Assembly: GCF_001640025.1 (NCBI RefSeq)
Contig: NC_031674.1
Span: forward strand, 620,001-684,000
Direction: 5' to 3'
Length of the DNA: 64,000 bases
From: Sugiyamaella lignohabitans
Lineage: Eukaryota; Ascomycota; Dipodascomycetes; Dipodascales; Trichomonascaceae
In this document: one piece after another, positions 8,197 through 18,351 of the stretch
Layout: the number at the start of each line of letters is the position of its first letter
Position numbering within the stretch: position 1 is the stretch's first letter
Notes under the pieces: model-generated
Databases searched by the model: none
What the model was told of the DNA's origin: nothing
The model's input: the letters and a program-made list of their open reading frames with translations, nothing else
Position numbers and translations under genes: made by a program

Positions 8197-11100
8197 TTAC
8201 AAGTGGAGAGTGATGAAGGGGACCTCGACGTCCTCACCCTCGCTGTCGTCAGCGACGATTTCGAAGATCATCGTTTCAGTGTGAGGAGGGATGGGTTTCT
8301 TGCTGACTTGTTCGACGAGATCACGCAGCTTGAGTCCGAGACGTTCCTTCTTCTTGCTTGCGGGATGGAAACTAGCGTACAGTAGAGTGGTTCCGGTCGA
8401 GAGCATGTTGATTTCAAGACCTTCTTCAGTCTTGAAATGTTCAATAAGCTCCTTAAGAGTGATGTCTTTATTGTGGACGTCGAAACGACCCCAGATCTTG
8501 TCAATCTCCTTGTCGTTGTACTTGATCTTGGCAGAAGCAATTGGTTCAGAGAATCCAAAGAAAGGAAGGGCCAGGTTGATGAATCCGTTCTTAAAATCTT
8601 CAATAGTCTTGTTCTCACCATCGACAACCTTGGTAAGCTCCAAACAAACAAGACCTGTGACAAGTGAAGTAGTAGTTGCAATAGCGGGAATGATACGGCC
8701 GGCAATAAACTTGGTCTTGGATTTGTCAGCAGGGTCGATGCCATAGTTCAAGGCACGCAAATTAGATCCGGCAGTGATGAAATCAATGTGGTAGTTGGTA
8801 TCATCATCCTTCTCAAACTCAACGGGAATGAGTCTGAATCCGGCTAAGGAAGCTGGTGGTGGCAGGCTTTGAGCGAGCTTCTGAATTTCGTCTTGATCAT
8901 CGCCAAGATTAGCCTCGGGGACTGGGTCGTTATCGTTGGCTTGGATAGACACACCAGAGCGAGGCTTGAATTCAGGAACACTGATGGTTTGCAAAACTCT
9001 AGTGTATTCTTCACGAGTACTGACATCACTCTTTAGACCATAGTTGAAAGCGTGAAGATTGGCACCAGCAACAATGAAGTTGAAGTGGTCTTCGTTATTG
9101 ATATCAAACTTGAGAGGAGTTGGTGCACGCTTAGGTCCGCTCCAGAATGGAGTGCCGGTTGAAGTCACTGCATCTTTAGGGAAGTTGTAAAGAAGCTGTT
9201 GGATATCATTATTGAACTTCTTCTCGAATTCTAATCTGGCCCATGCGATACACTGTTCAAAAGTGAGTGGTCTATCGGAGACCAAGAACGAGTAAATGGT
9301 CTCTAAAATGGTCTTTTGATCACCAGACTGTTTGAGATGGCTCTCAACGAAGTTCGGTTGGCTAAGATACAAGTTGACATTCTCAGCAGAGTCGACAAAG
9401 TATCCTTGGAACAAACTCTTGGCCCAAGCAATAGTGTGGTCGATCTTGTTGGGGAAACTTCTCAATGTACACAATGGGATACTCTTCTCAGGAGGATCTT
9501 GAGAAGAAGAGTATGATTCGGTCAAGTCGGGATACACCACTTGCACATTACCTTTAGTGCCCAAAGTACCAGACTCAAGCAAAGGCTTGCGGAAGAAAAC
9601 ACATCGTCTATCGACATATGTACGAGCATCGACATTATCAAGAGCATTAGTAACGAAATCGAGCGAGTTCCAGAACTTGTCATTAAAGATATCTTCGGTT
9701 TCAGGACCGACCTTGTCACTTCTTGCCTCAATCTTACCCTTCAAGTCAGGGTTTATCTTGACTACAGCAGCTGCAGCAACCGACGACTTTTGCTTACCAA
9801 CATCACTAGGACGGAACAAGAATTGTCGATTAAGATTACTCTTTTCAATTGAGTCATTATCAGTTACGATAATTCGTCCTTCAGGACCAGAACCAACTCC
9901 CAATAAAGCCCAGTTCTTCAACATTTCACAGCCAATAGCACCTGAACCAACTAAAAACACCTTCAAATTACGCAGCTTCTCGACAAACTTCTTACCAAAT
10001 ATAGCAACATTACCGTCGTATCGAGATCCAGAGGGTGCAGCGTCTTCTTCAGTGATTTCCTCCTTCGATGGCAAACTCTCAAGTGAGTCGAAGTAACTGA
10101 ATTGACGCACTGGCACAAACTTACCGGAACAAGCTTTAAGCACTTCTTGAGCAACCAACCCACCAAAAACAGCGGCCAAAGGTGCGTAATCACCTCGCGA
10201 TTGGAAACTCAACTTGCGGATCAAATCCTCATCAATCGCCGTCTCACCCAACACTTCGGGATATTGAGCAGCAACGCTCTTGGCTAGATGAGCCACCTGG
10301 TTAGCATCTTCCTTGTTATATGGTCTAGGGAGCTCACCACCATGTTGGTTGGCAAATCCATGAAGTGCCAAAAAACCAATGTGCAATTGAGCAGGTCGAT
10401 CAAACTTGGCGAAATCGGTAACCAAGTACTCTGGCTTGGCTAGTTGATCAGCCAGTGACTGGAAACTCAATTCCAAAGGTTTCTTGACTTGAGTGAAAAT
10501 ACCTCCCTTGACATAAGATCCCAAGCCCGAAACATCGCCAATGTTAAATGTATATGGACCGGTTACCTTAACTTCTCTGGGTTGGCCATCATTGAGTGCT
10601 TCTAGGCCTTCAACTTCAGTAAACTTGACCCAGTCGCCATCTTCTAGCCCATGACGAGTCTCATCTAATGCAGCTACAGTTCCATCAGGCTCAATGGCAG
10701 AGATGATACCCGATTGAGGCTCTTCTCCGGTGGGATCGAACACCTGAAACTTGTCGCCGAAATCAACAAATACTGATCCGAATAATCCACGAATATCAGT
10801 GGAAATGAAATTGATGTTGTTGGCATGTGTAAAGCTGTTGATTTTCACTTGGGTCTCGATATCTGTGTTTGTCAATACCACCACCTGGAATTTAGCTAGC
10901 ACATCCTCAGTCAATTCTCCATCCACAACTGAAACGGGTACATATTGATTGAGTTCGCTGAGTCGAGGAGCTGTCAGCTCAGCACGGCTCTTGCCACTGC
11001 CAACATCACTCTCGTATAAAAAGAACTGACTCGACAAATCTTCAATCTTCACTGCACCTGGATCGTACAAGGCAATACTCTTGACACCTGCCAAAGTCAC

Positions 11101-11513
11101 ATTCTTGGCAATTTCTGCACCCAATCCCTTCAATCCCACAATTAACACATTCGACTGAGCCATTCTCTTCATGGCATCTCTACCAAGCACATACAATTGA
11201 CGAGAATACAGTCCCTCGTCAATCTCACCGCTGGGCGCCTCGGCGTCCACATTCATTCTATCTTCTGTCTGAAATAGTTAGATTTGGTTGTCCTTGTGCC
11301 TCCGGCGCCTGGGGCGCTGCCCCAGACCCCGTAGTGCTTGCTTCGCAAGCATTTGATTCGGAGTCAGCGAAGCTAGCGAGGTCTGGGGTGAATTGATGAA
11401 GATGACCCCGGTTTCTACAATGGAGTTATTTGACACCGCCATCAAATTCTGAAACCCAAATCTTATACCACCAGCATGTTCCATTTTCTCCTCATTGCAC
11501 TTACCGCACTCAT
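8197..11513 (-). CDS. UBA1: Ubiquitin-activating enzyme E1
   Basis: Activates ubiquitin with ATP and passes it, as a thioester, to E2 enzymes; cytosolic and nuclear. The uninterrupted frame from the ATG at 11256 encodes 1019 aa. A 9-nt upstream exon, 11513-11505 (ATG AGT GCG), is joined in frame by a 236-nt intron (11504-11269; donor GTAAGT, acceptor CTAACTATTTCAG), giving 1026 aa starting [20 protein letters not shown]. Visible features: first ThiF-like half ([19 protein letters not shown]), ATP-binding second half ([37 protein letters not shown]), catalytic cysteine in [17 protein letters not shown] (C603 in the spliced protein), and the C-terminal ubiquitin-fold domain ending [12 protein letters not shown]. 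Length matches yeast Uba1 (1024). The intron carries a GC-rich repeat. Confidence 0.96.
11297..11352 (+). repeat. GC-rich structured repeat inside the UBA1 intron
   Basis: TGCCTCCGGCGCCTGGGGCG at its start, with a loop change and an inner hairpin GCTTGCTTCGCAAGC, a third sequence variant of the same hairpin. It lies about 28 bp from the intron's 3' splice site. Confidence 0.88.
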
Positions 11514-12568
11514 TGTGTTCAAGTCCAGCACTATCTCAATTGTCTAGTTGTCTACACCTTCACAAGAACGAAGTCAATGGAAACAAGTGTCGTTGCTTGT
11601 TGACATAATGTCGATGCTTATGCAACTTCCGCAGCCTTGCCACTTGCACCAAGAGTGCGGCTCTTGCGGCTCGATTGTGTGATTACCAATCGCCCGCGGA
11701 GTCTGGCCAAGTGGTCTCAAATGAGCACATTTTCGGGAAACGAACTCCAATAGAAACTCGCTTTTCAGAATTCGGATACTTATGAGTGATCTGTTTGCTC
11801 TTGGATGTAGAGATTGAAATTTGCCGCCGCTAGCAGACTGAAGTTGCTTCAACCGCTGCAGCACAGGCCGCCAGATACTCCTTTAAAGTAACCTAACTTT
11901 TACAATGTTATATTTTAAGCCTTATACTACACTTGATTAATACAATACAATTCGAGAAATTAAATCCTATTCTTTATATATCACAAGGGGCCACTCCCGT
12001 GTGTACCAGATTGCGGCTGCTTAGTTTGGCTGTTTTTGATTCCAACCTATTTAACGCCGCTGGATTAATCTAATTTACAGATTTGATTCTCAATTGACGA
12101 GAGGGGGGAGAGTAGCCCTATTGGACCATTAAGAAATATGAGCAGTGAAATATGAGCAAAAGCAAACTCTGGGACAGTTTCATTCACCATAAATAGCAAG
12201 TTTTAAAACGACTGCTGCTCGCTGATAACTCTGTAGACCCCTATTCTATTTCGGCCTGTTTATAGCACGTTTCATTGCGTCGAGCACCAGACACCCCAGA
12301 ATCTCAGGGACCCCCAGCAGCGCTCGCGAAGCGAGCACAACGGGGTCTGGGGCAGCGCCCCAGCCGCCGGAGGCACGTCCCCCTTCAGCCAGCCTCCGGC
12401 GGCTGGGGCTTCGCCCCAGACCCCACTGCTCCTCTCGCTGCACTCGAGTCGTGCTCCGGGACGAGTCTGGCAGCTTTGGGTGGAGGGCAGGTTGGGCTCA
12501 ATTAGGCAGTATCAGGGGTATTTCTGTATCGAGTTAAAAGTGGGAGCAAAAAACGAGCATACCGTCTA
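11514..12568. other. UBA1 promoter and 1 kb without recognisable gene
   Basis: Upstream of UBA1, then AT-rich sequence to the tRNA-Ser gene, with two GC-rich repeat halves at 12320-12452. An open frame at 11574-11864 on the minus strand has no recognisable content. Confidence 0.5.
12320..12452. repeat. Two GC-rich repeat halves, back to back
   Basis: A minus-oriented half (12320-12375, inner hairpin GCTCGCGAAGCGAGC) and a plus-oriented half (12391-12452) meet by their outer TGCCTCCGG ends. This is the opposite arrangement to the other pairs, whose outer ends face away, so two independent halves seem to lie side by side here. Confidence 0.85.
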
Positions 12569-12672
12569 GTCAAAGTGGCCGAGTGGTTTTAAGGCGTTGC
12601 CCTGCTATGCTCTAAGCACATATAGTCAGGCATTGGGCTCTGCCCGCGCAGGTTCGAATCCTGTCTTTGACG
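12569..12672 (+). tRNA. tRNA-Ser(GCT) with intron
   Basis: 5' GTCAAAGTGGCCGAGTGG, anticodon stem TGCC / GGCA around loop CTGCTA with anticodon GCT, a ~19-20 nt intron, a long variable arm (TTGGGCTCTGCCCGC), T-arm GCAGGTTCGAATCCTGT and acceptor CTTTGAC plus discriminator G. This matches the yeast intron-containing tRNA-Ser(GCT). Confidence 0.95.
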
Positions 12673-12679
12673 TTTTTTT
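12673..12679 (+). terminator. Pol III T-run terminator of tRNA-Ser
   Basis: Seven T residues immediately after the tRNA 3' end. Confidence 0.85.
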
Positions 12680-13659
12680 GCAGTTAGTTGCTTTTATTTC
12701 CGTGGAATTTCCGTTGGTTTCGTGTGGTTTCCTTTTTTTGCGACCGTGATCACCTGTCTGGTACTTTGTTCTCGTATTCTGGCAATTGTGGTTAGCGCGA
12801 TGCCATTACACTAGTTGCTATTGTGGAAAACCCCGCGAACATTCACGCGGGGAATCTGGGGGCAACTCCGAACTGTGAACTAAATTTAGGTCGGACCACA
12901 AGGGAAGCTGGAGCCGCCTGGTGCAATTTATATAAAAAGAAAAGCAAAAATTCGCATCCTTTTCCGACCATGGAACAAACCCCCCATCCTTCATAACCCG
13001 ACTTATCCATTCAATGGCCCAACCGTACCCCACCATTGTCTCGCCGAACTTCACCCATGAATGGCACAATTCTCATGGCGCCTCATTTGCCGCCTCGGAG
13101 ATCCCAGTTCTTCCTGCGGAGAAAGGCGGGTGCAACTGTGGCTGAGGCGGAGCTCCATTTGTCGAGGTGAACAAATGACCCCACAAAGTAGGATATGAGT
13201 AGTGTGCTGATTTACCAACTATTTTACAAAATGAGCCAACATTTTAAGAACGGCGGACTTAATTCCGAATAAGATATTTCAATGTGCCTTTGTCAGTTTT
13301 AGTAATGAATATTTCACTGATCTACTAGTGGGGGATCTTCACGTCAAGGTGTGCGCATTTTTAGCAACCTTTGAAGGTTGCACGGTCCACATGGATACCA
13401 CCGGCCTCGGCAGGTGAACCCGGCTAGTCCTTTAGTTTGACAATTCTTTCCACTGTTAATTTCATTCTAGTTCAAATTGTTCGACCCTTTGTAGTTAACA
13501 CCAATTGACTCGGAACCGCCTGCGTTATATCCGCAAACTAAAACTGAAAGATGCTAATGATACATGCTACTTTAAGCCACTTATTGTACATGCTGGTGCT
13601 GGTACTGCTGCTGCTGCTACGCTACTGCTGCTGCCGCTGAAGAAATTAGTCAGTGTGGT

Positions 13660-13718
13660 AACTAAATGTACAATTAAATGTACAACTAAATGTACAACTA
13701 AATGTATAATTAGATGTA
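13660..13718. repeat. 12-bp tandem repeat
   Basis: About five copies of AACTAAATGTAC with minor variants (AATTAAATGTAC, AACTAAATGTAT, AATTAGATGTAC). It lies in non-coding DNA; a palindromic GTAC recurs every 12 bp. Confidence 0.8.
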
Positions 13719-14590
13719 CAAAAAGCTGCCCATATCTCGGTACGTTTCGGTGCAGATTGGTGTACACTCCATGTGGAACGTTCATGGCCTAGTGCTGACA
13801 ATCGGACAAGCTCCGGCATATGGCCAAGCTATGGGCCATTGAATATCGGGATCGACCACCCAAATCTAAGTGACGTAATACTATAACTGCAGTTCACAAA
13901 GCAAGATTCAGTTTAAAGGCTGTACTCCGATGCAGGTACAGGTACGGTAAAAGTTTATAGAAATCATTAGAAAACAAAGAGACATATCTTTATATGCCAT
14001 GAGCATAACGCCCTTTACTTTGACTATTAATTAATAAATAACCAACCGGTTTTATTGTTCACCTATTTAAGGTTGTCTCTTAAATTAGGTCTTAATTTAA
14101 CAACTACTAAATAGGCAAACAAGAAATACACCCCCTGCTACTCCTTAACCCAAATGGCCATCACGTGATTTCAAGGATTCAAAAGCGGCAGTTGAAAAAT
14201 CATAAATGGTTAGACCGAACCACATCTGTACATTCAGTAACGGGATGCAGGTCACACTTCTATTTTGAGTTAAGCGACGTCAATCAATATCCATTCAAGG
14301 ATATCAGCATGTCGACAGTGCAGGAGGCGGACCAATAAAATAACCAAAGTCAGATGTTCAAGATCGGATCACGGCGCTGATGTGCAAAAACATGTGTCTA
14401 TCGAGAGGGGTAGACTAAAATAAACAAAGTCCCCAGCCAAAAGTACATAGTATTCCTCCCGCAGATGTCTAACATTGCTTCCCACAACCAGAGAAATGTA
14501 AGGAAAATCGGAAATATACCCCGCTTTATTTTTTCACCACCAAAAAAAGGGCATGATTGACCGTTTTTCCTGCACCCCCGCCCTTAATCT

Positions 14591-14613
14591 CCCCCCCCCC
14601 CCCCCCCCCCCCC
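14591..14613 (+). repeat. 23-nt homopolymeric C tract
   Basis: Uninterrupted run of 23 C, about 230 bp before the start codon of the cell-wall protein gene. Such a tract is prone to length change and to i-motif/G-quadruplex formation. Confidence 0.95.
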
Positions 14614-14678
14614 ACCTCCAATTGCCTATGAACGATGTTCCATCGAGGTCTAGCCATCAGGAACCGTTTTTCAGCATG

Positions 14679-14691
14679 TATATATATATAT
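14679..14691 (+). promoter_or_regulatory. TATA-like element
   Basis: Alternating TATATATATATAT, about 150 bp before the ATG at 14841, well placed for a TATA box of the cell-wall protein gene. Confidence 0.4.
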
Positions 14692-14840
14692 GGGTGTGTC
14701 GATTAGTATGATGGATTTTCTGGAAGTTTATACCATCCGTCAACACACATTCGTTAGCGTGTCAACCATTAAGCCAATTAATTGTACAATTTAAGCTTAA
14801 AGTCATTCGCTCTAATAAAGATCCAATTGACAAAATAAGC

Positions 14841-17675
14841 ATGATTAGCAATTTTGTCCGTTCGGTTGGTTTGGCTGTAGTCGCGGTAAGCGCTGCCAAC
14901 GCCGCCTGTACTCCTGATGCTGCTGCTGAGTCATTGTCCAGTCAAATTTCTGCCATTTCGTCTCAAGCCGCTTCACTCAGTTCTGATATTGCTGCTTTCT
15001 CCGACAGCAGTGATGTTAATGGAGCTCTAAGTATCCAAAATGGTGCTTCTACCTTACAAGCTATTTTGAGTTCTGCTACTGCTGCTGCTAGCGCTGTTGC
15101 TTCTCCTGCTTCTGTATGTGACAGTCAATTAGGCGCATCGGCTTTGGATTCCGCTGTTGATCCTATTGTAGGTGTCTTGAATGAACTGGTCGATAAATAT
15201 AGTGTGTTTACCAGTGGCTTGGTTGGTAGTGTTGCACCTGGTCTTATCTCAGGTGATATTTCCGGAATGCAAGCCTTGTCCGTGAATTTGGAGGGCCAAG
15301 CTTATGACAAATTCGATTGTTCTGTTTTGGCTGATGTTATTAGTGACTTTTCTAAGATTGACGCTGCTTTTGCTGCTGCCGCCAGTAAATATTCAGTGAC
15401 AATTGCTTCTAGTCCTAGTCCATCTAGCAGTGCTTGTTCATCATCTGCTGCTCCTTCATCATCTGCTGCTCCTTCGTCGTCTGCTGCTGCCTCTTCTGCT
15501 GCTGCTTCGTCTGCCGCTGCTTCATCTGCTGCTGCCTCTTCTGCTGCTGCCTCTTCTGCTGCTGCCTCTTCTGCTGCTGCTTCGTCTGCCGCTGCTTCAT
15601 CTGCTGCTGCCTCTTCTGCCGCTGCTTCATCTGCTGCTGCCTCTTCTGCTGCTGCCTCTTCTGCCGCTGCTTCTTCTGCCGCTGCTTCGTCTGCTGCTGC
15701 TTCGTCTGCTGCTGCTTCATCTGCCGCTGCTTCATCTGCCGCTGCTTCGTCTGCTGCTGCTTCATCTGCCGCTGCTTCATCTGCCGCTGCTTCATCTGCC
15801 GCTGCTTCGTCTGCTGCTGCTTCATCTGCTGCTGCTTCGTCTGCTGCTCCACCTCCTCCTGCTAGCTCGGCCCCCGCAACTTCCTGTGGTGCTCCAACCG
15901 GAGCTGTCTCCAGCCTTGTCAGTGCCTTCTCTGCTCTTCAATCTGACTCTGCCGTCACTGACAAGGATGTCAACTCGTTTGAAGCATCTCAGGGAATTAA
16001 TGGTGCTTTGGCTATTCAAGAGAGTGAACCCAATATTCAGACTGATCTCAATAATGCTGTGGCTGCTGCTAAGCAAATCACTGATGTCGATTCTTGTGCT
16101 ATCAAGCAAATCACCGACTCTGCCAACTCCGTGACTCCTGTTGTTGTTCAGTTGTTGAATGATCTTAGTGGCAAGGCTTCTGACTTCCAAAGTGTTGGAG
16201 CTGGTAGCATTGTTCAAAATGATTTGAGTCAATTGTTCTCTTCATTCACCGATCTTGAGTCGGCTGCTTATGCTCTTAGCTGTCCACTTGTCGAGGCTGT
16301 TTCACCTGATTTCAAATCTATTGAAGCTGGTTTCTCCTCTGCTTTTGCTGCTTTCAGTGCTAGTCCTTCCAACAGTGCTCCCACTCCTCCAGCTTCTTGT
16401 AGTGCAAGTGCCACCTCTGGAGCCCCTACTGGATCTTCGGCTTCATCCAACCTTACTACTTCGGGAGTTCCTTCATCTGGCGCTGCTGGATCTTCTGCTC
16501 CTGCTCCTACTGGTTCTTCTGCCTCTTCTAACCTCACTGCTACCTCATTGTCCCCAACCTCTGCTGCTGCTTCATCCCCTGCTCCTACATCTTCCAGTGG
16601 TCCCAGTGGTCCTGTCACTACCGCCACTATTGATGCCGATTTGGCTGCCATTGAAGCTGCTGTCAGAGCCCTTTTGGCCGCCTTGACTGCACTTCCTAAT
16701 AACCCTGGTAATGTTGCTTCTGCTTTTGACCAACTTACTGGTGCTCTTGGAAAGTTCATTACTGATTTGGCATCCTTCGTTGCTAGCAATTTGGCTAAGA
16801 GAGCTGACACTTCTGCAAGTGCATTTGCTGCCAATGCTGCTCTCCAGGCTGTCGAACAAATTGCTACTGCTATTGGCTATTTCACTCAATTCCATGACTC
16901 TGTCGTTTCTGCTGGTTTGACTAGTGATGCTGTTTCTGACATTCAGAGCTTAGCTGCCACTGGTATCAAGATTCTCTCTCAATTCGGCGTTGACTGCCAA
17001 GACGGTGGACTTAACGCTGCTATTGCTGCTGCCAATTCTGCTTATGGTACTTCTGTTGCTTCTGCCACTTTTGGTTCTACCTGTGTTACCACTGTCACTG
17101 CTAATGCCACTGCTTACACTACGGTCACCAGTCTTACTACTCTCACTGTTCCTTGTTCTACTTCTGGTTCCAGTACTTTCTACAGCACAATTACCGAAGA
17201 GGTTACTAAGACCATTCCATGTGAGAAGTGTGCTGAGAAGACTACTGCTGCTGCCGCTTCTTACACTACCATTACTAGTCTCACCACTGTCACCGTTCCT
17301 TGTTCAACTTCCGCTGGTACTACCTACTTTAGTACTATTACTAAGGAAGTTACTGTTACTGTCCCTTGTCCTTCTGGAACTCCTGCTCCTGCTCCTGCCC
17401 CTGCTCCTGCACCGGCCCCAGCTCCTTCTCCTGCCCCTGCTCCGGCTCCAGCTCCAGCACCTGCCCCTGCTCCTGCTCCCGTTGAAACCTCTCCTGCTCC
17501 CGCCCCTGCGCCTTCTCCAGCTCCTGCTCCAGCTCCTGCTCCTGCCCCTGCACCCGCTCCAGCTCCAGCTCCTGAGACTACTGGAGAGGCCCCAGCTCAA
17601 AGCAATTCTGCTTCGGGACTTGCTGTTTCTGCCATGCTTGGCTTAGTAGCTGCGGGAATGGTTTTCTTCGTGTAA
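14841..17675 (+). CDS. Large GPI-anchored cell-wall mannoprotein with three HsbA-like domains
   Basis: A 944-aa secreted, wall-linked protein. Signal peptide MISNFVRSVGLAVVAVSAAN with likely cleavage after residue 21. Three HsbA-like (hydrophobic surface-binding / galactomannoprotein) units lie at about 22-188, 348-505 and 590-741; the first two share the pattern NGALxIQ...L...C...VxPxVxxLNxLxxK. Between units 1 and 2 is a 150-residue Ser/Ala linker of SSAAA pentapeptides. Residues ~750-846 hold two copies of a unit with AYTTVTSLTTLTVPCST or SYTTITSLTTVTVPCST, then a Pro-Ala (PAPA) stretch ~847-911. The hydrophobic C-terminus SGLAVSAMLGLVAAGMVFFV fits a GPI signal. Repeats are likely O-mannosylated spacers lifting the domains through the wall. 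The domain name is from memory; secretion and anchoring are clear. Confidence 0.85.
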   Translation: MISNFVRSVGLAVVAVSAANAACTPDAAAESLSSQISAISSQAASLSSDIAAFSDSSDVNGALSIQNGASTLQAILSSATAAASAVASPASVCDSQLGASALDSAVDPIVGVLNELVDKYSVFTSGLVGSVAPGLISGDISGMQALSVNLEGQAYDKFDCSVLADVISDFSKIDAAFAAAASKYSVTIASSPSPSSSACSSSAAPSSSAAPSSSAAASSAAASSAAASSAAASSAAASSAAASSAAASSAAASSAAASSAAASSAAASSAAASSAAASSAAASSAAASSAAASSAAASSAAASSAAASSAAASSAAASSAAASSAAASSAAASSAAPPPPASSAPATSCGAPTGAVSSLVSAFSALQSDSAVTDKDVNSFEASQGINGALAIQESEPNIQTDLNNAVAAAKQITDVDSCAIKQITDSANSVTPVVVQLLNDLSGKASDFQSVGAGSIVQNDLSQLFSSFTDLESAAYALSCPLVEAVSPDFKSIEAGFSSAFAAFSASPSNSAPTPPASCSASATSGAPTGSSASSNLTTSGVPSSGAAGSSAPAPTGSSASSNLTATSLSPTSAAASSPAPTSSSGPSGPVTTATIDADLAAIEAAVRALLAALTALPNNPGNVASAFDQLTGALGKFITDLASFVASNLAKRADTSASAFAANAALQAVEQIATAIGYFTQFHDSVVSAGLTSDAVSDIQSLAATGIKILSQFGVDCQDGGLNAAIAAANSAYGTSVASATFGSTCVTTVTANATAYTTVTSLTTLTVPCSTSGSSTFYSTITEEVTKTIPCEKCAEKTTAAAASYTTITSLTTVTVPCSTSAGTTYFSTITKEVTVTVPCPSGTPAPAPAPAPAPAPAPSPAPAPAPAPAPAPAPAPVETSPAPAPAPSPAPAPAPAPAPAPAPAPAPETTGEAPAQSNSASGLAVSAMLGLVAAGMVFFV
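15478..15845 (+). repeat. Coding 15-bp tandem repeat (Ser-Ser-Ala-Ala-Ala)
   Basis: About 24 copies of a 15-nt unit such as GCTGCTGCCTCTTCT, with interchange of TCT/TCG/TCA and GCT/GCC. Perfect preservation of frame, with only synonymous variation, points to expansion under coding constraint and likely length polymorphism. Confidence 0.92.
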
Positions 17676-17868
17676 TATGATTTGTGATTTGTTTACTTCT
17701 CTTCTTCCCTTTTAATGATTTTGGCCTTACGAAATAAAATTATATGTATCAATAATATATTCTGTTTGTTATGAACCATCTAATAATCTGTTGGCATTAT
17801 TTAGGATTAGCATTGAAATTGAAAATTAACAAAAAAAGAGAAGAAAGGGTCGAAAAACAAAAAGATAA

Positions 17869-17979
17869 TGACACCTAAGGGATTCGAACCCTTGCATCTT
17901 GCGATATTAGAATACTCTCTTGTGAGAAGAGAAAGCTAGTAGCTTGAGTCTAACGCCTTAACCGCTCGGCCAAAGTGTC
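17869..17979 (-). tRNA. tRNA-Leu(CAA) with intron
   Basis: Minus strand GACACTTTGGCCGAGCGGTT, anticodon loop with CAA in GACTCAAGC, an intron of roughly 27-30 nt, a long variable arm (TATCGCAAGAT), T-arm GGGTTCGAATCCC and 3' TAGGTGTC plus discriminator A. Class II tRNA, 111 nt. Its 5' end points toward the LINE cluster 384 bp away. Confidence 0.94.
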
Positions 17980-18351
17980 CTATTGTTAAAAAATTTAGGG
18001 TTCGATTTTTGCTGGTCTGCATTTTTACTTTTGTGTAATTTTTTTCAAAGCCGAAAACACGCCTTTTTTTGACCATATAGGTCCAGAAAATCTACCTCTG
18101 GCATCGTTTCATTATTGCTTTGATTGTGAGAAACAATAATCAATCATGTTTGAACCTCTTTTATATGTATACAATTTGACTGCGATCACCCGGTAGCGGG
18201 CCGATTTTCCTAGAACGCCTTGAATATTACTTTGTCTCTACAATCTATGGAACCAACCGGGTTGAAGTCTAAAGAAGCCAGCTAAATAGCCAGCAGCGGT
18301 TAAAATAAGAGCGTCGCTCTGGGGTGCTGTGAAAATGATTTGATTTGTCTT
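17980..18351. other. tRNA-Leu 5' flank up to LINE insertion
   Basis: AT-rich sequence with no gene seen. This is the left part of the original interval between two divergent tRNA genes. Confidence 0.4.

Larger units (their letters stand above)
12680..14840. other. 2.2 kb non-coding stretch, includes promoter of the cell-wall protein gene
   Basis: No convincing gene. Items seen: an 18-nt perfect palindrome GCAACCTTTGAAGGTTGC at 13364-13381; CTG/GCT-rich sequence near 13590-13640; a 12-bp tandem repeat at 13660-13718; a TCACGTGA at 14161-14168; a 23-nt C tract at 14591-14613; and an alternating TA stretch at 14679-14691 that could be the TATA element of the downstream gene. An open frame at 13505-13792 is built mostly from the simple repeats. 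Confidence 0.5.

Noticed and set aside
13364..13440. Palindrome GCAACCTTTGAAGGTTGC and following GC-rich sequence as a 5S rRNA or other known RNA
   Set aside because: It does not match 5S rRNA, tRNA or snRNA signatures.
15478..15845. CRISPR-like appearance of regular repeats
   Set aside because: Units are contiguous with no spacers and lie in frame in a eukaryotic surface protein.
15424..15865. Open frames on both strands over the SSAAA array (Gln/Lys-rich on the minus strand, Cys/Leu-rich on the plus strand)
   Set aside because: They are shadows of the 15-bp coding repeat; the annotated frame has a signal peptide, domains and GPI signal.
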